From contig NZ_JACCBW010000007.1 of NCBI RefSeq assembly GCF_013410035.1, positions 49,112-113,111 of the forward strand: a DNA stretch of 64,000 nt. Reading direction: 5' to 3'. The DNA comes from Nocardioides cavernae (GTDB lineage: Bacteria; Actinomycetota; Actinomycetes; Propionibacteriales; Nocardioidaceae). Under the pieces are notes generated by a model that ran no database searches, was not told where the DNA came from, and saw only the letters and a program-made list of their open reading frames with translations. Made by a program: the position numbers and the translations under genes. Shown piece by piece: positions 27,201-33,716 of the stretch. Within the stretch, counting starts at the first letter, position 1. Each line of letters opens with the position of its first letter.

Positions 27201-28309
27201 TTGATGGCGAAGTTGGTGGGGGTGAACGTCGTGCCCGAGACCCGGCAGGACGTCGTGGAGATCGGGGCGAACCCCGAGGTGTCGCTGACCTGGACCTCGT
27301 ACTCGGAGGCGTGGTCGACCGGCGTCCACTCGAGGAACACCGGCTTGCCCACCACGGCCTGGTTGGCCGGGTGCACCGCGACCGGCTTGGCGAGGTAGAC
27401 CTTGCTGAACTCCTCGTGGCTCACCGTGCCCCACTGGGGCGTGTTGCCGGCCGAGTCGACCGCGCGCACGCGCCAGTAGTAGTCCTCGTTGTTGTAGGTG
27501 GTGGCGGGGGAGAAGCGCGTGCCGCGGATCCCGGTGACCTCGAAGAGGTCCTCGCTGGGGGAGGCGGCGAAGTTCTCGCTCGTCGAGACCTGGACGTCGT
27601 AGGACGCCGCGCCCGGCACGGGGTCCCAGTCCAGGACGATGTCGGTGACCTCCTCGCCGCCGACGGGCGAGACGAGACGGGGGCGGGTGATGCCGACGAC
27701 GTCGAAGGTCGACAGCGTGCTCGGCAGGGACAGGTAGCTGCCCTTGACCGCCGTCACCTGCCAGAACCAGTCACCCTCGCCGAGGTTGGTCGGGACCACC
27801 AGGCTGGTGTTCTTGGTGCTGTAGGAGGTGGCGCCGATCATGTCGGAGTCGGCGTCGACCTGGACCGTGTACGACGTCGCACCGGGCACCGCCGTCCACG
27901 CCAGGAGCGGCGGGTCGGCCGGCTGGACCAGGTCGGCACCGGCGGCCGGGCTGGTCGGCGTGGGCGCACCCACCACAGGGGTGCTGAGCGGCGCGGCCGC
28001 CCAGTCGGAGCGCTCGTTGCTGGAGGACACGGAGCGCACGCGCCACGTCGAGTCCCCGGACGCGATCGCCTGGGTGGGCGACCAGGCCGTGTTGACGGTG
28101 GACGTGACCGTCCCGCCGACCTCGACCTCGTACTTGGCGGCGCCTGCGACGGCGTCCCAGCGCAGCAGCGGGGCCGTGTCGGACACGAGCCCGCTCGGCA
28201 CGCCGGGTGCAGCGGCCTGCGCCGGCAGCGTCGACCCGAGCAGGGCGGCGACGAGCGCCAACGTGGTGGTGGCGGCTGCGGCGCTGAGCGCGCGCGTCGT
28301 GCGAGTCAT
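24278..28309 (-). CDS. Large secreted multi-domain protein with FN3-like and Ig-like repeats
   Basis: 1343 residues. A Sec signal peptide (TTTLALVAALLGSTLPAQAAA, about 1-33) is followed by about ten fibronectin-III-like repeats, each with a W-D-x-V-x-G-A-x-x-Y-x-V-x-V core (for example WDPVPGAASYDVQV). Two Ig-like repeats with YQW motifs follow near 1085 and 1180, and a C-terminal Lys-rich Ig-like domain near 1265. No enzyme domain, LPxTG motif or membrane anchor is visible. This is the architecture of a surface or matrix protein, such as an adhesin or polysaccharide-binding scaffold. Four Cys pairs fall in repeats 4, 7 and 8. A hairpin terminator follows. Confidence 0.88.
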   Translation of the reverse strand: MTRTTRALSAAAATTTLALVAALLGSTLPAQAAAPGVPSGLVSDTAPLLRWDAVAGAAKYEVEVGGTVTSTVNTAWSPTQAIASGDSTWRVRSVSSSNERSDWAAAPLSTPVVGAPTPTSPAAGADLVQPADPPLLAWTAVPGATSYTVQVDADSDMIGATSYSTKNTSLVVPTNLGEGDWFWQVTAVKGSYLSLPSTLSTFDVVGITRPRLVSPVGGEEVTDIVLDWDPVPGAASYDVQVSTSENFAASPSEDLFEVTGIRGTRFSPATTYNNEDYYWRVRAVDSAGNTPQWGTVSHEEFSKVYLAKPVAVHPANQAVVGKPVFLEWTPVDHASEYEVQVSDTSGFAPISTTSCRVSGTTFTPTNFAINLNTGTRSVQRTQERCRLQAGVNWWKVRPLDGPFAKGGTVTGVQGQFSEPRQFTYDPAAITNMSPADGDEVDVPTLSWDPVSGVDEYRVEVFDKFNNRVVEAITRSPSYTPSGDTRLDPEQGPFRWSVLATTSVGEDSVLRYEGFTLSGARPDHDKPALTPVSPVAATTGIKGAPTMTWQPHPDAAYYVVDIGPKAIGQAEQTFYAPISGALFGDKVPYPAMTDTSRELFAPGDYVWQVRAFDASNQLIGVGPRAQYTVEPLAAVTGQGIALAGSKARTHATSCKAADNCIAPATPVLRWDPDPRVAFYIVYVSRDQRFTNLLEADTSMAATTSSMYATTLSNREWAFADSTSSGAYYWHVRPCADAKHCGPDPRSTTGSVQHSFKKTSPAPTMLRTGNWVSDATPAIEDDTEVTFSWNDYFADNQAYTWPSTSERSPQAARQYRVQVGTDSSFGTVVDSALVDQTTYTSLGDLYPEGTYWWRVQAVDSGQNGLQWSPARSFTKTTPGVVQGAPQGNVSTGDALTFRWGAQNFATSYDVEVYKNNDATHSTANRVFTKRVTTVAYAPDEPLASSDTDYLWRVRRVDRAGNVGPWSADRSFRVSTNAPVITSPANGASQSPTAPVVTWQAVPGAATYAVSLTANSGSTVESATTPSLAFAATKKFGTGTYTASVTARNAAGASIGTARVTFTVDAGLTAIQPPVISAPGGSTVGATLTSVPPTWNRPDVTNSYQWLRDGARISGATGTTYVLTVADMGKAISLQVTGTKPSHDDGVTVSNTLGVTAAGALQATVQPTITGTATVGQSLKASTGTWSQAAPKLTYQWVRTGAPIPGATSATYKLTPEDAGRDVAVVVTATKSGFSDGSATSAAVSVARMKATVTGVLKADRIKKTKKAQLGITLTVTGLTGPDGTIQVLDKGKKIASFTMAPVHKGKKTLKLAKLKPGKHTLQVVYMGNAQVFGAKSKKIKLYVVK

Positions 28310-28400
28310 CCCGGATGGTCCCCTCGTGGTGTGACAGTCGCGGTCACGCTAGGTGGCGGTACGCACGGGGGGAGGTGGAATGGCCCGGCCTGGTCACAAA

Positions 28401-28408
28401 TGACTAGG
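28401..28408. promoter_or_regulatory. TGACTAGG element upstream of the FN3 gene
   Basis: TGACTAGG, part of the imperfect palindrome CCTGGTCACAAATGACTAGG, lies about 92 nt before the start of the FN3 protein. It resembles the GTGACTAGTCC elements upstream of the Flp pilin and cpaB genes. A regulatory role is a guess from that resemblance. Confidence 0.3.
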
Positions 28409-28454
28409 AGGCCCACCCGATCGGTCAGCCGGTCCCTGCGGGCGCGGCTGGCGC

Positions 28455-28460
28455 TACGGT
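28455..28460 (+). promoter_or_regulatory. Candidate -10 (TACGGT) of a leaderless gene
   Basis: TACGGT, then 6 nt (GAAGCC), then the ATG at 28467 of the RAM-domain gene. Confidence 0.5.
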
Positions 28461-28466
28461 GAAGCC

Positions 28467-28745
28467 ATGATCACCGCCATCGTCTTCGTGAAGGCCGACG
28501 TCGCGAGCATCCCCGAGGTGGCCGAGGCCATCGCCTCCCTCGACGGCGTGAGCGAGGTCTACTCGGTGACCGGGCAGATCGACCTCATCGCGCTGGTCCG
28601 GGTGCGCCAGCACGAGGACGTCGCGTCGGTGGTCGCGGACCGCCTCAACAAGGTCGAGGGCGTCCTCGAGACGGAGACGCACATCGCGTTCCGCACCTAC
28701 AGCACGCACGACCTCGAGTCGGCGTTCAGCATCGGTCTCGACTGA
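28467..28745 (+). CDS. Lrp/AsnC ligand-binding (RAM) domain protein, no DNA-binding domain
   Basis: 92 residues consisting only of the RAM/AsnC effector domain: MITAIVFVKADVASIPEVAEAI, VSEVYSVTGQIDLIALVRV (the conserved G-x-x-D-x-x-x-x-V core) and VLETETHIAFRTYS. Such single-domain Lrp relatives are common in actinobacteria, form decamers or octamers and bind amino acids in some cases. With no helix-turn-helix it cannot bind DNA as Lrp does. It converges on the DEDDh exonuclease gene with only 4 bp between the stops. Confidence 0.93.
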   Translation: MITAIVFVKADVASIPEVAEAIASLDGVSEVYSVTGQIDLIALVRVRQHEDVASVVADRLNKVEGVLETETHIAFRTYSTHDLESAFSIGLD

Positions 28746-28749
28746 GGGG

Positions 28750-30540
28750 TCACCGCACGGGTCGGTGCACCGGCGACGGCAGGCGCTGCTCGTCGAAGGG
28801 CACCAAGGACAGACGTGACTGGGTGGCCGCGTCGTAGACCGCGAGGTGGCGCGCGGCACCGCCCACCGGGCAGGTCCACTCGCCGGCCACGTCGACGAGA
28901 CGGACGCCCGGCGACTCGAGCCAGCGCAGGATCTTCTCCGACTCCTCGGCCGTCGCGGCCGGCACCGGACCGGGTGCGCCGCTGACAGTCTCGGCGCTCG
29001 CGGTCAGCTCGCGGACGTACTGGTGGGCGTCGGCGCCGGGCGGGATCACGCCCGCGGCGGCGAGCCGGCCGTGGCGCACCACGTGGACCGACCAGCGGCC
29101 GTCGTCCTCCCGCCGGGCCGCGACGATCTCCGGGCACGCGGTCAGCGCGGAGAGGCGCTGGGTGCGGGCGGCGGCGCGGACGAAGGTGGCCAGCCGGTCG
29201 CGGTGCACGCCGGCCTCCTCGAAGCGCTCGCGGTCGGCGAGCGAGGTCATCCGCCGGTTGATGGCCTCGACGACCTCGTGCGGGCTGCGGACGAGCGTGT
29301 CGCGGAGCTGGCGGACGACCGCTCCGTAGGTGGACGCGTCGGTCGACCCGTCGCACGGCGAGAGGCACCGGCCCATCTCGGCGAGCGCGCACGACGACCC
29401 TGACGGCGTCGCAGGGAGCCGGTCGCTGCACTGACGGACGGGGAACGTCTCGTGGAGGGCGGCCAGGCACTTCTCCGCCGTCTTCCGTGACGAGAACGGT
29501 CCGAGGTAGTCGGCGTCGTCGTCGAGCACCTTGCGGACCAGCGAGAGGCGGGGCCAGGCCTCCCGGGTGAGCTTGAGGAAGTGGACCTTCTCCGGGAACC
29601 GGGAGCGGCGGTTGTACTTCGGCTTGTGCTCGGCGATCAGGCGCAGCTCGCGCACCTCGGCCTCCAGGGGCGTCGCGCACTCGATGCCGGTGACCGACGC
29701 GGCCAGCCCGACCATCTCGCCCATCCGGGTGCGGGTCTCGGACGCCGTGAAGTAGGTGCGGACACGGGTGCGGAGGTCACGGGAGGTGCCGACGTAGAGC
29801 ACGCGGGAGCGGTCGTCGCGGAAGAGGTAGACGCCGGGGGCGTGGGGGAGCCCCTCGGCCAGGTGGCGCTTGCGTCGCTGCGCGGTGGTGACCCGCGAGG
29901 AGAAGGTCTGCAGCTCCTCCAGCGTGTGGACCCCGAGGCCGCCGAGACGCTCCATCAGCCCGTGGAGCACGTCGACGGTCGCGCGGGCGTCGGACAGGGC
30001 ACGGTGGTTGGGGGTCGTGGAGGCGCCGAAGAGGCGCGCCAGCGACGAGAGCTTGCAGTTGGGGGCGTCGTCGCGGGTGATCACGCGTCGCGCGAGCTTG
30101 GCGGTGTCGAGCACCTCGAAGCGTGGCCAGGGGCGACCCTGCTCGCGTGCGAAGTGCTGGAGGAACCCCACGTCGAACGGCGCGTTGTGCGCGACGAGCA
30201 CGCACCCGGCGGCGAACTCCAGGAAGGCGGGGAGCGCGGACTCGATCGGGGGCGCGTCACGGACCATCGAGCTCGTGATGCCGGTGAGCACGGCGATGAA
30301 CGGCGGGATCTCGGTGCGCGGGTCGACGAGCGTCTGGAACTCGCCGAGGACCTCACCGCCACGGACCTTGACCGCCCCGATCTCGGTGATCATCGAGCCG
30401 CCCTCGGCCGAGCCACCGGTGGTCTCGAGGTCGACGACGCAGAACGTGATGTCGCGGAGCGGACGGCCGAGCTCGTCGAAGCTGCGCTGCGCCTCCCAGC
30501 GGGACGTCCCGCTCGTGGACCGGGTGGCAGTGGTGCTCAT
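28750..30540 (-). CDS. DEDDh 3'-5' exonuclease fused to UvrC/Cho-like GIY-YIG region
   Basis: 596 residues. An N-terminal DnaQ-type exonuclease (DLETTG near residue 38, VAHNAPFDVGFL near 115, HRALSDARAT near 180) carries the D-E-D-D-h residues. Residues ~230-330 form a GIY-YIG nuclease-like module (GVYLFRDD, VLYVGTSRDLRTRV, then AEVRELRLIAEHKPKYNR), continuing into a UvrC/Cho-like region with CALAEMGRCLSPCDG and a UVR-like FEEAGVHRDRL. By family this is the actinobacterial Rv2191 type, probably acting in DNA repair on lesion or branched substrates. A TAGCGT -10 with 7-nt spacing precedes the ATG. Confidence 0.9.
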   Translation of the reverse strand: MSTTATRSTSGTSRWEAQRSFDELGRPLRDITFCVVDLETTGGSAEGGSMITEIGAVKVRGGEVLGEFQTLVDPRTEIPPFIAVLTGITSSMVRDAPPIESALPAFLEFAAGCVLVAHNAPFDVGFLQHFAREQGRPWPRFEVLDTAKLARRVITRDDAPNCKLSSLARLFGASTTPNHRALSDARATVDVLHGLMERLGGLGVHTLEELQTFSSRVTTAQRRKRHLAEGLPHAPGVYLFRDDRSRVLYVGTSRDLRTRVRTYFTASETRTRMGEMVGLAASVTGIECATPLEAEVRELRLIAEHKPKYNRRSRFPEKVHFLKLTREAWPRLSLVRKVLDDDADYLGPFSSRKTAEKCLAALHETFPVRQCSDRLPATPSGSSCALAEMGRCLSPCDGSTDASTYGAVVRQLRDTLVRSPHEVVEAINRRMTSLADRERFEEAGVHRDRLATFVRAAARTQRLSALTACPEIVAARREDDGRWSVHVVRHGRLAAAGVIPPGADAHQYVRELTASAETVSGAPGPVPAATAEESEKILRWLESPGVRLVDVAGEWTCPVGGAARHLAVYDAATQSRLSLVPFDEQRLPSPVHRPVR

Positions 30541-30547
30541 GTGGGGG

Positions 30548-30553
30548 ACGCTA
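30548..30553 (-). promoter_or_regulatory. Candidate -10 (TAGCGT) of the leaderless exonuclease gene
   Basis: TAGCGT on the minus strand, then 7 nt, then the ATG at 30540. Confidence 0.5.
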
Positions 30554-30590
30554 GACGTGGGATCCGACATCGGCGCGACGGCACGCGGAC

Positions 30591-30596
30591 TACGCT
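30591..30596 (+). promoter_or_regulatory. Candidate -10 (TACGCT) for the zinc-ribbon gene
   Basis: TACGCT lies 38 nt before GTG 30635. A GAGGAG ribosome site at 30624-30629 fits a short leader, in contrast to the leaderless divergent neighbour. Confidence 0.4.
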
Positions 30597-30634
30597 GACC
30601 GCGCCCGCCCACGCCGTACACCCGAGGAGCACCC

Positions 30635-30910
30635 GTGCCTGACCAGACCACCGACCTCCGCGTCCCCGGTGACGGCGAGCGGTGGCGGTGCGCCGGATGC
30701 GGCAACCTGACCCGGTTCGACGTGACCCGCACCCGGCGGACGACCGAGTACTGGCACTTCGACCTCGCGGGCGAGCACCAGGTCGAGGAGCAGACCGTGC
30801 GCTCGGAGGACGTCGAGTCGGTGTCGTGCCGGTGGTGCGGACGCACGGACGCGATCGAGGTCGTCGACCGCGCCTCGGCCGACACGGCCGCCGACCCGGC
30901 CGCGGGCTGA
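30635..30910 (+). CDS. Small zinc-ribbon-like protein
   Basis: 91 residues from GTG, with two Cys pairs: CAGC near residue 19 and CRWC near residue 66. They are separated by a predicted beta-rich stretch (YWHFDLAGEHQVEEQ), so the protein probably binds one zinc ion as a ribbon. I do not recognise a specific family. It is followed by the NYN-domain gene 10 nt downstream and is likely co-transcribed with it, which would fit an RNA-related role. Confidence 0.75.
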   Translation: MPDQTTDLRVPGDGERWRCAGCGNLTRFDVTRTRRTTEYWHFDLAGEHQVEEQTVRSEDVESVSCRWCGRTDAIEVVDRASADTAADPAAG

Positions 30911-30920
30911 CAGGGACCAG

Positions 30921-32174
30921 GTGACCGGCACCGCGCCGCTGCCCGAGCGGCTCCCGGAGCGGCTCCGACTGCGCATCGTCGCGCTCGTCTCCGCGGTGCT
31001 GCCCTCGGTCACGCCCGTCCCCTCCCCGTTGCGCAAGGTCGCAGGCTTCGCGCCCGCGCGACGGGCGCGCCTGGGGGGTGCGGCGATCTGGTCCGCGCTC
31101 GAGGACGACGAGTTCCGCGAGCACGCCTCCGTCCAGGTGGCGGCCGTCCCCCCGGTCGGTGAGGACCCGGTCGAGGACGCCGCGCGGGCGTGGCTCGCGC
31201 GCCCCGAGGGGTGGGAGTCGGTCGTCGACGGGCTCGTCGAGTCGCTGGTCGAGGACGAGTCACGCGACGAGCAGGTCCATGCCGCGCAGGCCAGGTTGAC
31301 GGCGCAGCTCGCGGCGGTCCAGGCCGAGCTCGCCGCCGCGCGGGCGGAGCACCGCGAGGAGCTGGAGCGGGCCAGGGCGGAGCACAAGGTCCTGCGCCAG
31401 CGCCTGGGCGAGGCCCGCGGTGTCCTGCGGGCAGCCGAGCAGGCGCGCGACGCGGCGTACGCCGCGCGTGACGAGGCGCTCGCCGCCGCCGGTGCCGCCA
31501 CCCGCGCCGCCGAGGTGGACGTACGCCGCATGCGCGCGCAGCTCGAGGAGGCGGAGGCGGGCCTGGCCGCCCAGCGGCGCGACTCCCGCTCGGAGCGCGA
31601 CGCCGCCAGCATCCGTGCCCGGCTGCTCCTCGACGCCGTGGTCGACGCCGCCACCGGGCTGCGGCGCGAGCTCGGCCTGCCGGCCGTGAGCGGCTCTCCC
31701 GCCGACGCCGTGGAGTCCGAGCTGGCCGGCATCGACGCGGCCCCCGCCTCCAGCGCGCCGGCGACGCCCGCGCTGCTCGAGCAGACGCTCGCGATGCCGC
31801 GCGCGCGGCTCGTCGTCGACGGCTACAACGTCACCAAGCAGGCGTGGCCGACCGCCAGCCTCGAGGCGCAGCGCAGCCGGCTCGTGCAGGCCCTGGGGCC
31901 GCTCGTGGCGAGGTCCGGGGCGGAGACCACCGTCGTGTTCGACGCCGCCGAGTCGACCGTCCGCACGGCCATGCCGGCGCCGCGGGGCGTGCGGGTCGTC
32001 TTCAGCCCCGAGGGCGTCATCGCCGACGACGTGATCCGGCAGCTCGTCTCGGCCGAGCCGCGCGGCCGGGTCGTCGTCGTGGTGACGGGGGACCGGGCCG
32101 TGGCCCGCGACGTGGCGCGCGCGGGTGCTCGCGCGGTGCCCGTCACCGCACTCCTCGGCGTGCTGGGGGCCTGA
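30921..32174 (+). CDS. Coiled-coil protein with C-terminal NYN/PIN-like nuclease domain
   Basis: 417 residues from GTG. The N-terminal ~110 residues include a W-rich segment. A long Ala/Glu/Arg-rich coiled coil spans about 110-235, and the C-terminal NYN_YacP-type domain starts at RLVVDGYNVTKQAW near residue 298, with VVFDAAEST, GVIADDVIRQLV and VVVTGDRAVARD giving the acidic metal-binding set. NYN proteins are RNA-cleaving or RNA-binding relatives of PIN domains. The coiled coil suggests oligomerisation or a partner. Confidence 0.85.
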   Translation: MTGTAPLPERLPERLRLRIVALVSAVLPSVTPVPSPLRKVAGFAPARRARLGGAAIWSALEDDEFREHASVQVAAVPPVGEDPVEDAARAWLARPEGWESVVDGLVESLVEDESRDEQVHAAQARLTAQLAAVQAELAAARAEHREELERARAEHKVLRQRLGEARGVLRAAEQARDAAYAARDEALAAAGAATRAAEVDVRRMRAQLEEAEAGLAAQRRDSRSERDAASIRARLLLDAVVDAATGLRRELGLPAVSGSPADAVESELAGIDAAPASSAPATPALLEQTLAMPRARLVVDGYNVTKQAWPTASLEAQRSRLVQALGPLVARSGAETTVVFDAAESTVRTAMPAPRGVRVVFSPEGVIADDVIRQLVSAEPRGRVVVVVTGDRAVARDVARAGARAVPVTALLGVLGA

Positions 32175-32214
32175 GCCGAGCCCGTTGTCGGTGGTCCCTG
32201 TCACCGTTCCGGAC

Positions 32215-32421
32215 ATGACGACACGGATCGACTGCGACACCTGCGTGGTGCGCGGGCTGCACTGCCACGACTGCGTGGTGACGGTGCTCCTCGGCCCACC
32301 GCCCGAGCTGACCATCGACGACGACGAGATGGCGGCGCTCGACGTGCTGGCCTCGGGTGGCCTGGTGCCACCCCTGCGGCTGGTCGAGCCCGTCGCGGGG
32401 CCGGTGGTCGAGTCCGCCTGA
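32215..32421 (+). CDS. Small conserved Cys-rich protein
   Basis: 68 residues with CDTC at 7-10 and CHDC at 17-20, a compact CxxC-x6-CxxC knot in the first 20 residues, followed by an acidic helix (DDDEMAALDVLAS) and a Pro/Val-rich tail. It probably binds zinc or an Fe-S cluster. It is of the kind seen as hypothetical proteins in many actinobacteria; I know no assigned function. It begins 40 nt after the NYN gene. Confidence 0.7.
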   Translation: MTTRIDCDTCVVRGLHCHDCVVTVLLGPPPELTIDDDEMAALDVLASGGLVPPLRLVEPVAGPVVESA

Positions 32422-32462
32422 CGGACCGATCACCCGACACGCGTCCACAGTTCGCCCGAAGA

Positions 32463-32492
32463 TTGGCGAGCCCTGCGGGTCCCGTCTAGGGT
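32463..32492 (+). promoter_or_regulatory. Candidate promoter for the riboswitch-NlpC/P60 transcript
   Basis: A -35-like TTGGCG (32463-32468) and a -10 TAGGGT (32487-32492) are spaced 18 nt apart. Transcription would begin near 32499, leaving a leader of about 230 nt that contains the riboswitch. Confidence 0.45.
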
Positions 32493-32536
32493 GGTGCCCG
32501 ACGTCCGTGGCAGTGGGTCACCAGGCCCGCGCGGGC

Positions 32537-32707
32537 GTCGCGCCGAGTCGAAGGCCACATCCCCCGCACCACCTGTGGCCGACGAGCCGGGGAACCACAC
32601 TTCCCCCTGGGGTGAATCCCCTGTGAGGCGCACTGCGCGAGCGGTGCGTGGAGCAGGGGTAGGACATGTCGTGCCGAACCCGTCAGCTCACCCGGTAGGC
32701 GTACGAC
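32537..32707 (+). ncRNA. c-di-AMP riboswitch (ydaO/yuaA motif)
   Basis: The leader matches the ydaO/yuaA consensus. CCGAGTCG is followed by a hairpin (AAGGCCACA with its TGTGGCC partner) and GAGCCGGGGAACCAC; then GGGGTGAATCCCC at 32609-32621; then the hallmark 3' block CCGAACCCGTCAGCTCACCC at 32674-32693 running into GGTAGGCGTACGAC. P1 can form between GTCGCGCC (32537-32544) and GGCG-TA-CGAC (32698-32707). In actinobacteria this class binds cyclic di-AMP and usually switches off wall hydrolase genes such as rpf and NlpC/P60 genes. The downstream gene fits exactly. A GAGGAG ribosome site follows at 32712-32717. Confidence 0.9.
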
Positions 32708-32729
32708 ACCCCGAGGAGTACCCCCGCTC

Positions 32730-33716
32730 GTGGCTCACGCCCGCACGCGAGTTGGCGCGACCGTTCTAGGTCTCACCGCGATCGCTGCCATCGCCTTCGT
32801 GCCTGCGACCCCCGCTCAGGCCGACCCCGACATCAAGGACGTCAAAGCCAAGGTCGACCGTCTCTACCACGAGGCCGAGGCCGCGCAGGAGCGTCTGCAC
32901 GACGCCCGGCTCGACCTCGCCGACCTCCGAGGCGACCTGTCCGGCCTGAAGGCCGACCAGGAGCGTCAGGACGAGCGCCTCGACGCCGTCCGCGCCCAGG
33001 TCTCCGACGCCGTCGTCCGACAGCTGGAGGGCGAGGGCATCTCGACCGTCGGCCAGATCGTGGTCTCGGAGGACCCCGGCGCCTTCCTCGACTCGCTGTC
33101 GACGATGTCGTCCTTCAACGACCTCCAGTCCTCGCTCCTGTCGGACTACGACACCGAGCTCGAGGCCCTCGAGATCCGCCAGGAGGCGACGGCCGACCGG
33201 ACCGCCGAGATCGCGGAGCTCACCGAGCAGCTGAGCGTCGAGAAGGAGACGGTCGACGACAAGCTGGCCGACGCCAAGGAGCTCCTCGCCGACCTCGAGG
33301 CGGAGGAGCGCGAGCGCCTCCTCGCCTCGCGCGGCAGCGCCCGCATGCCCGCCTCGGTGCCGGCCTCCGGCCGCGCGGCGGCGGCGGTGCAGTACGCCAT
33401 GGCGCAGGTCGGCGACGCCTACGTCTACGGCGCGATGGGCGAGAACGCCTTCGACTGCAGCGGCCTCACCATGCGCGCGTGGGCCCAGGCCGGCGTCTCG
33501 CTGCCGCACTCGTCCAGCGCGCAGTTCAGCAGCGGCCCGCGGATCGCCGCGAGCGACCTGCAGCCGGGCGACCTGGTGTTCTACTACAGCCCGATCAGCC
33601 ACGTCGGCATGTACATCGGCAACGGCATGATCGTCCACGCCGCCAACCCGGGCACGGGGGTCGCGGTGTCGGGCCTCTACTCGATGCCCTACGTCGGCGC
33701 GGTCCGCCCTGGCTGA
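32730..33716 (+). CDS. Secreted NlpC/P60 peptidoglycan endopeptidase with coiled-coil N-terminus
   Basis: 328 residues from GTG 32730. A signal peptide (1-31, ending PAQA) is followed by a long coiled coil (about 35-200, with LQSSLLSDYDTELEALEI and similar) and an NlpC/P60 domain with catalytic Cys in FDCSGLTMRAW near residue 242, His in ISHVGMYIG near 289 and the third polar residue in IVHAANPG. It would cleave D-Glu/meso-DAP bonds in stem peptides during growth or division, like RipA or Rv2190c. It is under the c-di-AMP riboswitch and is followed by a membrane peptidase whose frame begins in its last codons. Confidence 0.95.
   Translation: MAHARTRVGATVLGLTAIAAIAFVPATPAQADPDIKDVKAKVDRLYHEAEAAQERLHDARLDLADLRGDLSGLKADQERQDERLDAVRAQVSDAVVRQLEGEGISTVGQIVVSEDPGAFLDSLSTMSSFNDLQSSLLSDYDTELEALEIRQEATADRTAEIAELTEQLSVEKETVDDKLADAKELLADLEAEERERLLASRGSARMPASVPASGRAAAAVQYAMAQVGDAYVYGAMGENAFDCSGLTMRAWAQAGVSLPHSSSAQFSSGPRIAASDLQPGDLVFYYSPISHVGMYIGNGMIVHAANPGTGVAVSGLYSMPYVGAVRPG

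Noticed and set aside
24359..28462. A 1367-codon open frame on the plus strand opposite the FN3 gene
   Set aside because: Its product is low-complexity Arg/Gly/Val/His sequence without domains, the usual mirror of a high-GC gene; the minus strand has a signal peptide and clear FN3 repeats.
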